This document shows positions 1 to 12,200 of a stretch of 64,000 nucleotides of DNA, piece after piece. The DNA is from [Phialemoniopsis] sp. UDSM-2020 (Eukaryota > Ascomycota > Sordariomycetes > Thyridiales > Thyridiaceae), in contig JAEILZ010000001.1 of the NCBI GenBank assembly GCA_018873225.1, positions 3,100,001-3,164,000 on the forward strand, written 5' to 3'. The number at the start of each line of letters is the position of its first letter. Within the stretch, counting starts at the first letter, position 1. The translations under genes and the position numbers were made by a program. The notes beneath the pieces were generated by a model, which was not told the origin of the DNA, did not search any database, and saw only the letters and a list, made by a program, of their open reading frames with translations.

Positions 1-19
1 GGCGAGGACGACAAAGCGC

Positions 20-1194
20 ATGAAGATGGCGGGTGGATTCCTCCTCTTCTTGTAAGTCTTGGAACACATGTGCTTGAGAAGTTCACAAGCAGCCCATACT
101 GACATTCATCCTGTAGTGTCACGGCATTATTCTTCCTCCGGCCGGTGGCCAATAACATGGAATACCCTCGGGTGAGACTGGACTATTCGACCGGAAAGGG
201 CTCGCGCTCGCCATACAACGAGTCCAAGGTCGCTCTGCTCATCGAGAACCGGCCGAACCCCATTCTGGCACCTCTCATGCTGCACTTCATGTCTGTTGTT
301 CCCCCAGACTGGCGCTTTCAGTTCATGGGCTCGGTCGAGTCTGTGGAGCATATCAACAAGTCTGTTGCCATCCGTGAGCACGTCACTGCGGGCAAGCTCG
401 ACCTTACCTACATCCCTGCCAATATGAGCACTGGCAGTCAAGAGGAGATCAGCCGCTTCCTTACCACTCTCTGGCTGTACGAGTACGTTCTACAGCCTGC
501 TGAGTGGCTCCTCATCTTCCAGACCGACAGCATTCTATGTGCCAACTCGGTCCACAACCTCAACGACTACCTCGAGTACGACTGGATCGGAGCCCCGTGG
601 GATCCCAATGGCCGATGGGGCGGCAACGGTGGTCTGTCCCTCCGCCGTGTCAGCGCTATGATCGATATCCTCAAATACCAGACCCGCAAGGATGGCTCCG
701 AGCCCGAAGATGTATGGCTAGCTTTCCGTCTTGCCCACCATCCTGGCAGCAAGGTCGCCAATGGTACTCTCTCTCTCACTTTCTCGGGCGAGGCCCACAG
801 TGGGAATCCCATCCGGCTCAAGAACCCTGGAAATGCCAACCAGACCCTGGAGGCGGCCGCCGAAGGTGAGCTGGTCAAGGGTATCGACGACTGGCGCGAG
901 GGCTTCTATGAGCCTATGGGCTACCACACTGGTGGCTCTGGTAGCATGTTGCACGGCGGTATCTGGGGCTCGCCTGAGAAACGCAAGCACATCTGGAACT
1001 ACTGCCCCGAGGTCAAGATGACCCTCATGATGGACGTGGCCAAGTACGTTCCTGGTACCTGCGGCGCCTCGTGGAAACGCGACCTCGAAGGCGTTTCGTC
1101 AGACTGGCAGTCCACCGTCGATGTTGGCTACGGCACCGAGATTATCGATGGCGAGGAGTACCCCATGCTGCCTCCGACCTTGACGCCATGGTGA
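20..1194 (+). CDS. DUF5672-type glycosyltransferase-like membrane protein
   Basis: Two exons, 20-51 and 117-1194, joined across a 65-nt GTAAGT...CTGTAG intron, give 369 aa. The joined N-terminus has a short basic stretch followed by a hydrophobic segment (about residues 5-22, GGFLLFF then VTALFFLRP), fitting a type II signal anchor. The body has the marks of the DUF5672 family: FQTDSIL (a DxD-like position), WIGAPW, GGNGGLSLRR and a following PEDVW. Family members are poorly characterised and thought to be sugar transferases; a Golgi location is inferred. The frame stays open from 20 to the window edge, so the true start may lie upstream. An ATG-initiated product from exon 2 alone would lose the anchor. 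Family call fairly sure, start uncertain. Confidence 0.75.
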
Positions 1195-1870
1195 GCCATC
1201 TGATCTGTACAGCATTGGTGCATGGGCGCCCAGTAAAGCGAAAAGGGGGTTCAGCAAGGTTTTTTTGAGCAATTTGCTGCAACTGTACGACTGACGGACG
1301 TATTTGTTGATGAACGGCGTTTCAAAGGCGTTTTTGGGTTTTTCTTTGGACGGCTGCAAGATAAATCAATATCCACGCGACTTGTGCAGTGGAGGAGAGA
1401 TGCTGGAGTCGCATCGCATCTTAACGGGGCTTTCTATTTCCTGTGTGCCCCTATACTTTTATTCCATTGTAGATCCTCATGGCTTTGTATTTTTGCCGCT
1501 TCGTCACGGCCTTGAAAGGGGTGTTCAGGCCTAGACTTCGTCAATACCACCATTAAGCAGGAAAATACTGTCCCCATTACCTCCCCAAAGTATCGAGCTC
1601 ATTCCGTGTGATGTATTAGAGAAGATGTATTTTATACTGTGATATACAGAAGATCAAGCTATCGCCGCCCTGGCAAACCCAGGGACAGATGCGGGTTAGT
1701 ACCCCTTTACGAGTAACAAATGTCGTCGCCAACACCCCTTAAACACACCTCCACTGCGCCCTCCGCTTGATCCCAAAATTCCCTACCGTTGCCTACACAT
1801 GTAAGCCGGTTCCATAAATCAATCAAAAGACCCAAATACCGCCTTTACTTTCAACCTATCAACTCGCAAG
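1195..1870. other. Intergenic, convergent 3' regions
   Basis: The stretch lies between the stop of the DUF5672 gene (plus) and the stop of SEC12 (minus), so it holds two 3' UTRs. I see no coding frame with family support and no RNA gene. Confidence 0.6.
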
Positions 1871-3729
1871 TTAGCCGACCATGGCGCCGACGACACCGGC
1901 CAGCTCGCTGAACAGGACGCCCTTGAAGATGGTCTCGCCCATGTCCTCGCCCCAGTGGCCCGCGCGCCGCAGCCTCTCCTTCCACGCCGCCTGCTGCGCG
2001 GCCGGCAGCTCCTCCCAGTGCTTGGCGGGGCCGTGCTCCGCCTCGTCGTGCGTCGTCACCTCGATGCCGTGCTCCCCCTCCTCGGCGTTCTCGCGCACCA
2101 TGAGCTTGCCGTCCTTCTCGAGCTTCTGCTCGGCCAGCAGCTGCACGAGCTTGCCGTCGTGCTGATCAACGGCGACGGCGGCGCCGGCGCTGGCGGCGCC
2201 TGCACCCTGCCAGGACGGGGGCACCCACCGGTGGGCGTGGACGACGGGCTGCGAGAGGCCGCGGACCTCGAGGCTGGCCTGCAAGATGACGGCGAGCAGC
2301 GCCATGACGATGGCGGCGGCGATGATGATGTTGCGCGGCGTGCGCACCTGCGGCTTCAGTGCGACGATGTAGCGGGGCGGGCGGGGCGGGCCGCCGCGCT
2401 GGACGGGCGCGTGCTTGTCGATGATCTTCTTGAGCGGGATGTGGTGGACCCGGACCGTGTTCTGGACCGACACGCTGGCGAGCTTGATGTGCTGCGTCCG
2501 CGAGGTGGACTTGGCCGGGGGGTGGAAGTGCGACAGGGCGATGTCGGTGATCTGCATGCCGTGGACCTTGGCCAGGATGCCGAAGGGGTGGCAGTTGACG
2601 ATGAGCTCGACGTTGCTAATGGCCTGGTGCTCGAGTGTATAGAGGTAGATCGAGTTGTCGGCGCCGGCCACTGCTATGGTGAACTGGCAATCGCCGTACT
2701 TGGCCGTCGGTGACGAAGGCGGGGACAGGTTGCGGACGGCCATGCCTGTGGCCTGCATGATGTCCTTGGGCAGCTTGGCTGAGAGGGCCAGCCGCGCGTT
2801 GTCCTCGACCTTGGCGGGGAGACGGAACCCCTGGAGGACGACGCCTGTGCGCTTGGGCAGATTGGCCGCCGCGAGCACGAAGGTAGGGGTGAGGAACCGT
2901 AGAGACCGGAAGGCCGGCTTCCCCTTGATACCGGTAGTCTCGCCGTCGGGCATGGTGAAAACGCATCGCGGCTCCTCCAGGACGCCCTTCTTGATCGTAA
3001 GCGTGAACAGTCTGTAATCGTCGCAGTACACCAAGAGATATTCATCCTTGTCGGTCTGAATGATATCTAGATCCGACGCCTCGCTCTTGAGCTCGAGCAT
3101 CCCGCGCGGCTTAGGGCCGGCGCTCACGCCAGAGGTGACGTCAAAGATGGCAATCTCTGCCTGCTCCGAGAGGCCGGTAGCGCAAGCGCCAACTTGTGCA
3201 GACCCCTCGAACGGCGTGGACAGCCTCAACAGCCTCTGGTAGGCATTCAAGTCCTTGGTGTTGAACAGCTTGCTCCGGGCCAGTTCCTGAATGGCTGGCG
3301 GAATGGGCGATTTGGCCTTGGACTCGGGCTTGATCCCGTAGACCCGGAAGTGTTCATTGTTGCCCTTCTTTTGCTCGTCAGGGCTCGAGTTGACGCCTGC
3401 ATACACCAGTGCCGGCTTGTCTTTACGATGGCTCACGGCCAGGCTGGTGACATTGTCCTCCTCTTTGCTCAGCTCGATCTCGGAGGTGTGGTAAATGACA
3501 GAGTCTTGGTTCGCAATCGTTAAGAGGGACTGTAGAGGGGAAGGCGCATGAGTAAGTGGATTGCAATGCCAATGCGACCGAGAGGGATGAAGCTCACGAT
3601 CTTGTTCCCCACGCCCGTGCGACTGGCGCCGCCGCCGCCCCCTACCACGAGCTTGGACGGATCTTCGGGGTCGAACTCGCACGCATAGAGTGGGTAGCTC
3701 AGGGAAGTAGAGGAGGTGAGGATCGACAT
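1871..3729 (-). CDS. sec12: SEC12, guanine nucleotide exchange factor for Sar1
   Basis: Exons 3598-3729 and 1871-3529 (minus) flank a 68-nt GTGAGC...CTACAG phase-0 intron; the product is 596 aa. Sec12 is an ER type II membrane protein whose cytosolic WD40-type propeller loads Sar1 with GTP to start COPII coat assembly. The first exon has GGGGGASRTGVGN, the glycine-rich K-loop signature of the Sec12 propeller that binds potassium and contacts Sar1. A single membrane helix follows near residues 445-468 (NIIIAAAIVMALLAVILQA), then a C-terminal lumenal part rich in Glu and Ala. The start at 3729 is the first ATG in the frame; the frame is open upstream but has no ATG. Its client GTPase gene SAR1 is the next gene upstream on the same strand. 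Identification is firm. Confidence 0.93.
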
Positions 3730-4818
3730 TGAGAACCGAGGCTGCGAGCAGACTCGCGACTGTGGTTGACGGAAGCTGTCAAGATGCTGGGCGCGCAAGG
3801 ACGAGGTTACGGAATCGTAATGAATGGAGCAGTCACTGTCGCGATTGTTCCCAGAAGAGTCAAGGAGAAAGACAGGCCCAGTCACTTTTAAGTGAAGCAG
3901 GGTGCGACAAGACTAGATATGTCAGAGCTAGTTGCAACTTTGGAAGCTCGAGAACACGTACATGTAGAAAAAGCTACGGGCCGATTCATGTGATGTCGTG
4001 TACATTTCCGCGCGAGCAGCTGACAGGGGGTTGCGCCAATACCGTACAGGCCTAGAACGCCCATCATTTTGAGGGGTTCAGCTTCTCCTGCCAGCCCGCT
4101 ACAGCGCAACTACCCATCATTCAATGGATGAATGTATGATGTAATGTCAACCCTCGCAATTGTGCCTCAAATTCCTCCACTCCCAGCTCCCATACGATTA
4201 TTATACATCAGACCATAACATTGGTTATCTTGAGCGACAAATCTCTCGTCTTCAAAAGCCAGATGTGATGTGTATGTGTCCAGCTTGAGTCCAGACACCA
4301 CCGCTAAGAGTAAGACCGAGGAAGTGCCTGCAAAGTATGAGTTCTGTCGACTAGTACTTGACATGGGTGAATGTGAATGTTTCCCTCGTAGAAAACAAAA
4401 ACCATACATTTAACAGCCCTCGTCTCCGAAACCTTTCAGCTCACTCACCCAAGGGCTCAACAAACGGATACGTTGCATCGTTTGTTGTTTGTTTCAGTCT
4501 AGGTAGCTTCATAATTGTCTAACCCGAGCAAAGACTAATGTACAAAGCCAGACCAACAGGGAAAATGCTCCCAAAACGGGGGAAATAATTACTCTCGCTA
4601 GGCACAAAGATCAAGGCACAGTCGTCAGAACGCCTTGTTGATCATAAGACTCCTCGTAGACATGCCTGAATCCCGTGGAATCTGACCGTTCGTATCTCCT
4701 GTAAACATAACCAGAACCTCCAGGCGCACCGGCAGCTCCAACTGGTCGCTGAGAATTAGGCCGTTCATCGACCAAAGCTTCCGGAAGGATCTCTAATGGG
4801 GACCAACTCGGACACACC
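3730..4818. other. Intergenic between sar1 and sec12
   Basis: The 1.1-kb spacer is the 3' region of sar1 and the promoter and leader of sec12, both on the minus strand. Short frames here show no family features. I see no RNA gene or repeat. Confidence 0.55.
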
Positions 4819-5777
4819 TCAGATGTACTGAGAGAGCCAGCGGAAGGCATCACCGTATCCTTGAATGAGAAGTCAGTTTCCATATCCGGCAATAGTTGTT
4901 TTCTCAAGCCCAGTGGCTAGCTTACCTTGTCTCATGACAATGGAGACCATGAACACCTCTACGGGCCTGATGCCCTCTAGCGGAACCTTGCCCTTTCCGG
5001 TGGTCTGGTAGAGTCCGAGCTGGTGTCGCAGCTCATCCTCGGAGATGGCATCGGGGTGGTCGATCTTGTTGCCCAGAATAACGAAGGGTACGTTGGAGAG
5101 ATCCTGCATAGACAGGAGCGCGTCGAGCTCCGCCTTGGCCTCGGGAAGACGCTCGTGATCCTTCGCATCTACGAGAAAGACGATACCGTTCACATCAGGG
5201 AAATAATCCCTCCACAGGCGGCGAGCTACGAGGAGAAGTCAGCAAGCTCTGCAACAAGCGGCGGGCAGACCGCGTAACCAGCAAATGAAATGTACCCTGT
5301 TGATGACCACCCAGGTCGAAGGTGGTGAACCTGACGTTGCCAATTGACAGCTCCTCCGAGGCTGAAGTAGATAAGTTAGTGAAGGCCTTTCGTATTGGTG
5401 GGATGCACTGGATCAAGCGAGGGACCCGTGCTGCCAGGACGTCTACTGACTGGGATGTAGGGTGGGCTGAAGGATAGCAACTCGGTCGTTCTGTGCGTAG
5501 GAAGATGTTAGCTTCGGATCTGTCGAATGGTGAGGGCGGCTCGTTGGACTGTAGCGTACCTTCAGCATGTGCATCAGCGTCGTCTTTCCGGCATTGTCGA
5601 GACCGAGGAAGAGCAGCTTGGCGTGCTTGTTGACCAGACCAAGCGACGACAGGACGTCGTAGACTATTATTTGACGAGTGTCAGCAGATGCGGTCTTGCT
5701 CAAGCCGATGCGCCGCCGCAGCAGGTCGTCAAAGGTCCGGGGACAGTCGAGTACATACACCAGTTGACGATCCACAT
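4819..5777 (-). CDS. sar1: SAR1, COPII small GTPase
   Basis: Six exons on the minus strand: 5759-5777, 5560-5663, 5451-5490, 5296-5361, 4926-5225 and 4819-4859. They join in frame to 189 aa, the usual fungal Sar1 length. Sar1 is the Arf-family GTPase that inserts its N-terminal helix into the ER membrane and recruits Sec23/24. The product starts MWIVNWFYD, the canonical amphipathic helix, and has G1 GLDNAGKT (27-34), DLGGHQ (70-75) and NKID (128-131); it ends RWLSQYI. The first exon is 19 nt and splits a Phe codon. Leaving the last intron unspliced would replace the conserved C-terminus with an unrelated tail, so that splice is needed. The gene encoding its exchange factor, SEC12, lies 1.1 kb downstream on the same strand. 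Identification is firm. Confidence 0.95.
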
Positions 5778-6977
5778 GTTGACCCGGTTGTCTCTTGTTG
5801 AGGGGGTGCTGTGACGAGAATGTGACCCAGGAAAATGTGGTTTGCAGATATGCAGCTGCAAAGACTGTAGCAGTATACCAGACGAGCCGGCGATGATGCT
5901 GTACGAATTTAAAGAAGCGTGAGGCGATGGCTGGAGTGGCGGGAAAGGTCAGAGGTGGGAAGAAGAGGTGGACTTCTTAACCTTCTTAACAGCTGGTAGA
6001 AAATGATGGGAGAGGGAGAGCGCCGTCCAACTAGCGTTACTGGAAGAGCCACCTACGAGTGGACGCCTCGATTGTCAGGCAATTCTACCGTGCCTACCAC
6101 GCTGATAGTGCATGTGCACCGCGGAACCATACTATTCCTCTTTCAGGCCACCTCTGAGAACAAGGCACACGACTACAATACCGCAGAAGGAGATATCTTA
6201 TAATCGGCAAGGCTGTCCTTTCCAGTTATGAGATCTCATTGTGACTCATGAATTACACGGACGTATGTCAAGTCAAAATGAATGGCCTGAGGATTATGAG
6301 CATTTAGTCAGCTACTGAATAGCCACGTTTTACCATACCAGAGTTGTTTCTTTACGGGGCAGTTCTCACTCTGGACACTGACGACTTGACCAAACAATTC
6401 AAAGCCATCTCAGATGCCCGCTCGACTTGGTTGATCCTGTCCTGTCCTTGATCAAGTATGGTAATAGACACCTCGCCAGAATTCGAGAGCAACACAACCA
6501 GATCACAGGACAGCTCGTAGGCTTCAAGAGCCGATTACTCACACCCAGTCCCATTCCGCACACAAACGTAACTTGGATATCTCTGTTTGATTGATCAGAG
6601 TCTAATGCTATCATAGCGATTGACTGTGCAAGTATTGTGTGCAAATTGCCGCTATTCCTCCTCAGTGTGTCAGGGGTATCCTGTCGCTCCAAGTGCATAT
6701 AATAAAACCCGCCCAGACTCCCGCAGATGACAACTGCTCATCACAGAAGTCTCACGAACCGAAGAAAAAGAATGGAAGTAAGAAGAACGTTGTATGTACA
6801 AGACTAAAAGTGTGAGAAAAAAAGACTCAAGGGGTGAGTCAAAACACCCCTGAAGTGGGTAGATACAAGAAGATTCGTTATATGTACGCTGGAAACGTAA
6901 GCGTAGAATTCCATGACCCATGGTGCCGCCCAATGCAATGCTGATCCCATGCTGCCCCGATGCCATGACTGAAATGT
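5778..6977. other. Intergenic: sar1 promoter and upstream gene 3' region
   Basis: The region holds the sar1 promoter/leader (near 5778-6000) and the 3' UTR of the acidic protein gene that ends at 6978. Minus-strand frames at 6399-6966 have no recognisable features and most likely are 3' UTR. Confidence 0.5.
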
Positions 6978-9251
6978 TTAGATGGAAAGAACATAGTTGC
7001 CTGGGCCGATCTTGCCGGCCATGATCAGACCCAGTTCTTTCATGCGCTCCGCGCCTTTGCCCGGCTGCGGGCGCTTCTCCGGCACCTGTCCTTTGCGGGC
7101 CCGGTTGCAGTACTTTTGGTGGAACTTCTCCTTTCGCCTCTGGCGCTTCTCCTCGAGGCCCTTGACGATATCGATAGCTCCTCGAATATGCTTGGTTTTG
7201 TTGTTTGCTACATTTGCGCGATTACGGCGGTGCTTCATGTTGGTGAAGCCGGCGCCTGGTCGCGGAAGAGACTTAGTGTGAGTGATATTGGGCCGAGGAG
7301 CTAGAGTTTGGAAGGCGATTCCTTGCTCGTTTTGAATAGGCGTGGCGGTAGGCGACGTGATCTTCTGGCGAGGTGCCGGCGACCTCCACCTCTTTCCAGG
7401 AGAGTGGCGCTCGAACAGTCTTCGAGGAGATCTGCCGCGGACCTTGGGTGGCGGTGAGCGATATCGTTTAGGCGACTCGCTCTTCTTTTTCCTCCGGTCA
7501 GCCCGCTCGTGGTGCTCGTGATCCAGGTCCTCAATTTCGCCATGAAGCCAGAGCTGCTCGTCACTGTCGTGAGCCGCCTTATACGTATCCTCGTCAACCT
7601 CATCCTCAGGATCCGAGGTAGGGAAGCTAGGATCGATATCTTGCGGGATCACACGGAGCTTCTCGCGCTTACGCGCAGCCAGGCAAGAAAGGTATGCCTC
7701 TTCCAAAGGACGATCCTCGTCGAGGGTGCCACAAACGAAGTCAGTGCTATCAGGTAGCTCTGGTGTTCCAGACCGAATGATTTTGCCCAGTTCGCGGTTT
7801 TTCGGTCTGTCTTGGCGCGGAGCTCTCCCTGAATATGAGGACGAGTCTGAATGCTCGCCCATGGACGGGCGACGTTCCATCGGAGTGGCCCCAGATAGGG
7901 ACAACTGGCCCGGCTGCCGGGTAGTCCACAAAACGAGGTCATCGTCCTCATCATCGGAAGAGGCGAAGCCGACCTCGTTGTCAGTGTTGTAACCATCCGA
8001 GCCGTCATCATCTGAACTGTAGCCAGAGGCATCGTCGTCATCATCATCCTCCTCATCCTCATCCTCGTCATCTTCGTCGTCCTCATCATCATCCTCGTTC
8101 TCATCCTCGTCCAGTGCTTCGTCATCTTCGACTTCGACATCATCATTCTCTTCCTGCTCCGCTTCCTCTTCAGCCTCCTTGCCAAGACGCCGAATCTCCA
8201 GCTCCATCTTCAAGGTGTCATCGATTGTCAACTTCCGACGAGTTGCGTTCTTGTCTTGGCGAATCCAATCATCCTCTTGAGGCTCGTCGGTGGCAAATTC
8301 ATGGAAGCGGGAGGACTCGGTGTGCAAGTCGAAATTCTCGCCAAACAGGAATTTCTTGGACCGAGTCTGCTGGGAGGGTTGGCTTGCGCGGCGAGGAGTA
8401 AGTGAGCGCCCTCCACGTCGCCCGACCGAAGGTGACCGATGCTTGCGAGCGGAGACCGGGGAAGACTCGTTGCTCCTGCGCTGAATCGCAGGCTTCGGTG
8501 TGGTTTCATGGGCATCATGTGGCTTGGAAGGAGCGGCGTTCGCCGCGGGACGAGTTGGGCATGCGAACTTGATGCATGGTCGCTTTGGGGCGGCGTCAGT
8601 TTCGGCTTTCTGCTCAAGCTTCACAGTCTGAATAACGGGTGCCGTATCGGTGCGCACGGGTTTGGCTGCGCAGGCGAATGAGATACAGCGCTTCTTCTCG
8701 ACGACCGGAGCAGGGGCAGATCCAGGTCCTTGAACAGCACCTTGTTGTTGCTCGGCCAGACGACTGAGGGCACCCTCTGGCTTGGGAAAAGATGCCAGGG
8801 TGGAGGAGACTTGATGAATGTCGACTGGGTTGGCGGTTGGGGTGGCGAATGCGCCGCTCGGTAGGCGAGGGCTTGGTGAACTCGTTCGGGCGGGGCTGGT
8901 CACTCCTGTATCGCTCGTAAGCTCAGCAGTAGAGGCCACGCTGATGTTACTCGTGAGCGATCTCCGGCGCCTAGACGTAGACAGATCCAAGGTCTGTTCT
9001 GCCGCTTCATCCTCCGAAGGGGATTGAAGAGCCTTGGTGAGCAAAGACTGGTGGTGTTGCTCGTTGCCACGACGGACAACCGCCTTTGGAAAGCGGCTCG
9101 TGACGGGGGAGAGAGGTAGAGGGTGATCTGGAGGTTCGTCCGCATCCGCGCCGGCATCCTCATCTACGGCGAGGCCTAGATGGGCGTTGTGCGGTCTCCA
9201 CGCCAACACGTTGGACGTGGCAATCTCGTGTCTCTGGCTGTAATTCGGCAT
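6978..9251 (-). CDS. Acidic, disordered fungal protein (DUF2457-like)
   Basis: A single uninterrupted frame encodes 757 aa from an ATG at 9251. The N-terminal third is Ser/Pro-rich. Two related motifs of the form C-I-x-F-A-C (RCISFACAAKP near 190 and PCIKFACPTRP near 225) recall the fungal DUF2457 family; that match is from memory, not a search. A very acidic run (about residues 360-415, nearly all Asp/Glu) comes next, then basic RS/SP-rich segments and a conserved-looking C-terminal basic block (about 680-757, MKHRRNRANVA then RRKEKFHQKYC). Acidic and basic disordered parts suggest a nuclear or nucleolar, RNA- or histone-contacting protein; that is inference only. No catalytic domain is visible. 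Confidence 0.8.
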   Translation of the reverse strand: MPNYSQRHEIATSNVLAWRPHNAHLGLAVDEDAGADADEPPDHPLPLSPVTSRFPKAVVRRGNEQHHQSLLTKALQSPSEDEAAEQTLDLSTSRRRRSLTSNISVASTAELTSDTGVTSPARTSSPSPRLPSGAFATPTANPVDIHQVSSTLASFPKPEGALSRLAEQQQGAVQGPGSAPAPVVEKKRCISFACAAKPVRTDTAPVIQTVKLEQKAETDAAPKRPCIKFACPTRPAANAAPSKPHDAHETTPKPAIQRRSNESSPVSARKHRSPSVGRRGGRSLTPRRASQPSQQTRSKKFLFGENFDLHTESSRFHEFATDEPQEDDWIRQDKNATRRKLTIDDTLKMELEIRRLGKEAEEEAEQEENDDVEVEDDEALDEDENEDDDEDDEDDEDEDEEDDDDDDASGYSSDDDGSDGYNTDNEVGFASSDDEDDDLVLWTTRQPGQLSLSGATPMERRPSMGEHSDSSSYSGRAPRQDRPKNRELGKIIRSGTPELPDSTDFVCGTLDEDRPLEEAYLSCLAARKREKLRVIPQDIDPSFPTSDPEDEVDEDTYKAAHDSDEQLWLHGEIEDLDHEHHERADRRKKKSESPKRYRSPPPKVRGRSPRRLFERHSPGKRWRSPAPRQKITSPTATPIQNEQGIAFQTLAPRPNITHTKSLPRPGAGFTNMKHRRNRANVANNKTKHIRGAIDIVKGLEEKRQRRKEKFHQKYCNRARKGQVPEKRPQPGKGAERMKELGLIMAGKIGPGNYVLSI

Positions 9252-12200
9252 GTTGAAAAAAGGTTTTGAGAGGGTCGTGATAGATGGGTGGTGTGGTATT
9301 GCTCAAACAAGAGCGAGGTGACAAGTTGTAGGTCGGCAAGATGTCGAGAGCCAATGTCTCGAAAGATCAGTGGGAGTTGTTAGGGTGCAAAATCGCAGAC
9401 AACAAAGCAGTCCCAAAAAAGGGCATGAAGAAGAAAGCTACACCAGGTGCAGTCTCTCCGTCCAAGTCGTTGCGATCGTGGAGGAGGGTTGTGGTTCAGC
9501 TGGTGTCCCTAGGGACCGTATTGCTATAACAATAAACTCATTGTCGAATCTCAAGAGTCGGATAAGGTGTTAAAGGGTATGAGAGAGAGAAGGGAGGAGT
9601 TGTTTTAGAAGTCCAGAGCCACAACCAAGACAATGTGGCCGTGACCCTGGAATGGGAATTGGTCGAGTTGAATTGGTTGCTTGGGGTTTTCAGGGTCCTG
9701 GGTGTTGATCGGCTGTGGGTGGCCAAGTTGCTGCGCTGGTGTAAACGCGGCAGGGCGAAGCACAGATGACGTCGGGACGGCTAAGTCGCAGTGTTTCCGT
9801 AAACAAGGCGATTGTTCCGCGAGTTTAGATGTTGGATGACAGCGTCAAGGATCCGGGAAGAATTGACAGCAGGTTGGATTATTGTAAGAGTGGTTTTTTA
9901 ATATGACTCTTTGGCAGGAGGATATTCAAGATTTAAGAGAGGGCTACCGAGAGAAGGGGGGGTGCTGCATGGTGTGGTGGGTGAGAGGTGTGAGCGAGTG
10001 GGTGCAGGTGGGTGGGTATTACTCGAGGGCGAGGGTTGAGGCGAGGGCGAGTGACTGCTCCGCCGTGCGAAGTAAGCCAGTCCAGTAGCAGGAGGCATTT
10101 TCTCTAGGGGAAAACGCGGTAGGAAATCGGGTCAGGTACCTGCTAGCCTGAAAATACTTCACGGCCTAGCGGTGAGAGACGGGACGGTGGAGGGTCAGAG
10201 GGTCTGTTGTGTGCAGCCAAGGAGGGTGGATGCCCATTCCCCATTCAGACTAGCTATCCTCACTTAAAAGTATCGTATCCTTGCTAGGTGCAGATACCTC
10301 AATGTGGGTGGTTCAATCGACCCATACGGGAGTGCAGTACTTATAATGTGCGCCAATACTTTAGTCCCTCATATCCGCCTCTGTACATACAAGTACGTAG
10401 GTTCCCTCAATTCCTTGTTGGTAATCCTCCGTAACCCGTAGCGTATTTCGCCCGTAGGTCGCTACTTTGGCCTCCATTTGAGGCGCCATCTCAGTGGAGC
10501 TGTAGCCCTGGAGTTTGTTAGCCGACTGTCCTGACAATGAGCCATTTGTTCTAGCTCTCTATTCTACCAGGTACTCCGTCAGAGTATGAGCAAAGTATCG
10601 CTCCATTGACGAGTGATGGATGTCCGTTAGAGGGCATGGCGACTCCCACACTGTTCACGTTATGGAGCTTCGTTGATACAGGCAGGTTTTCAGTATGTAC
10701 TTAATATCTAGGATGGCGAAAATACGCCGAGCTTATTATGCTGTCTTTGTTGCCAAGCGCAGGGTCCTGTATTCCGAAGTGCATATGTGTACGAACTGCT
10801 GCAGCACATAAGTACAAGAAAATGTATACCATAGCCGGCCTTATTTTTAGGCGCCATCGCAAGCTTTGCTCTGTGCCCTGTGCTCTTCAAAGTTTGCAAT
10901 TATTGTTTTTTTTTTCTCCTCGCCAAATGTTGCGCCAGCTGTCCAGTCAAGTCGCACACCATGCTAAGTGACCGTGAATGACCGGCGAAAGCCGCGCATC
11001 GGGTCCAAGGAAGGGGTGCCCAGACCCGTTTGTTGGGAAGAATAGGTATCACGATGACCGACAGCGGAGACGACTTGCGGTAAAGCACCGGCCGACCAAC
11101 ATGCCCTGGCCTAGCCAGTGGTGCGGTGTACAATTTACATGACACCCTGGATTGGAGCCGGCGATTCATTCTTGTCCCCTCCCCACAGCCATTTCATTTC
11201 ACAAGCGACAAAGCTAATCCAAGCCAGCGATGGTCAAACACGAACAAGCGGTGAATTCGACAAGATCGACCTCACTAACGGCGCGATCGCGTTCCCCAAT
11301 TTATTGGAGAGCTCCCTCGTCTCGCACAGAGTATTCATCAGCATGTACAAGTCTAGAAACCAGCGTTTGACATGTTCCAAGTGAGCAATTGGTGCGCCCA
11401 AAAGAAGATATGTAAAGAGAGAAGAGGAATAACACGAAATCCTCGTCACTAACGGCGCCACGTCCACTTGATGGCTAAACAGAGAGCCAAGTCTTTTGAT
11501 GGCGGCAGCCCGTATTTTTCTGTGGCTCTCGTGAAGATCATCCTTGGAGCCAAGTCCGTCCAGCAAAACCTTGGCAACGCTCTTGGAAATGAGGGTCTTT
11601 TCAGGTGCAAGCATGTAGATATATTTTACTTGTACGAAGGCGCACGGCCAGTGTGCTTCGTTCTGGCTGCAGATCCAAACAGACAAGTCAGGGTTGGCAT
11701 GTGTCCATGTCGTTACTCCGTGCTCGTACCAGGGAAACATGCAGCCGGACCCTTTCATCCTTTCATGTGCCAAACGTTGCATTCTGCCGATTACCTGCGG
11801 GTGCACGCATGTATGCAGAACAGCCAGCAAAGCAATTATTCGTTGGAGAAATGCAGGGCCCGCATAACGGAAGTACATCGCGCGTTGCCAGTCAGTCAGC
11901 ACCGGTCCTTGTATGTGTGTACATGGATAGAGCAAAACGCTGTGCAGAGAGCCCAGCAGAAGTTTTTGTGAGGCTTGCGCTTGCGGCCATTCCGATTTCT
12001 TCCTGACTCGATGTTGGGGAGGACCTGGACCAAGCCACCAAGCCCTGGAAGCCAAATTTTGCCAGGCTAAGGGGAGAAAAAGAATTGGTGGAAACTGGGT
12101 ATTTCCCGGGTTCGAGCAATAATTTAGCGTTCGACTTTGATGCTACCATGCCGGCAGCGCTTGCGGCGTGCTTTCCGTCGGTCACTTCCAAGAAGCAGGC

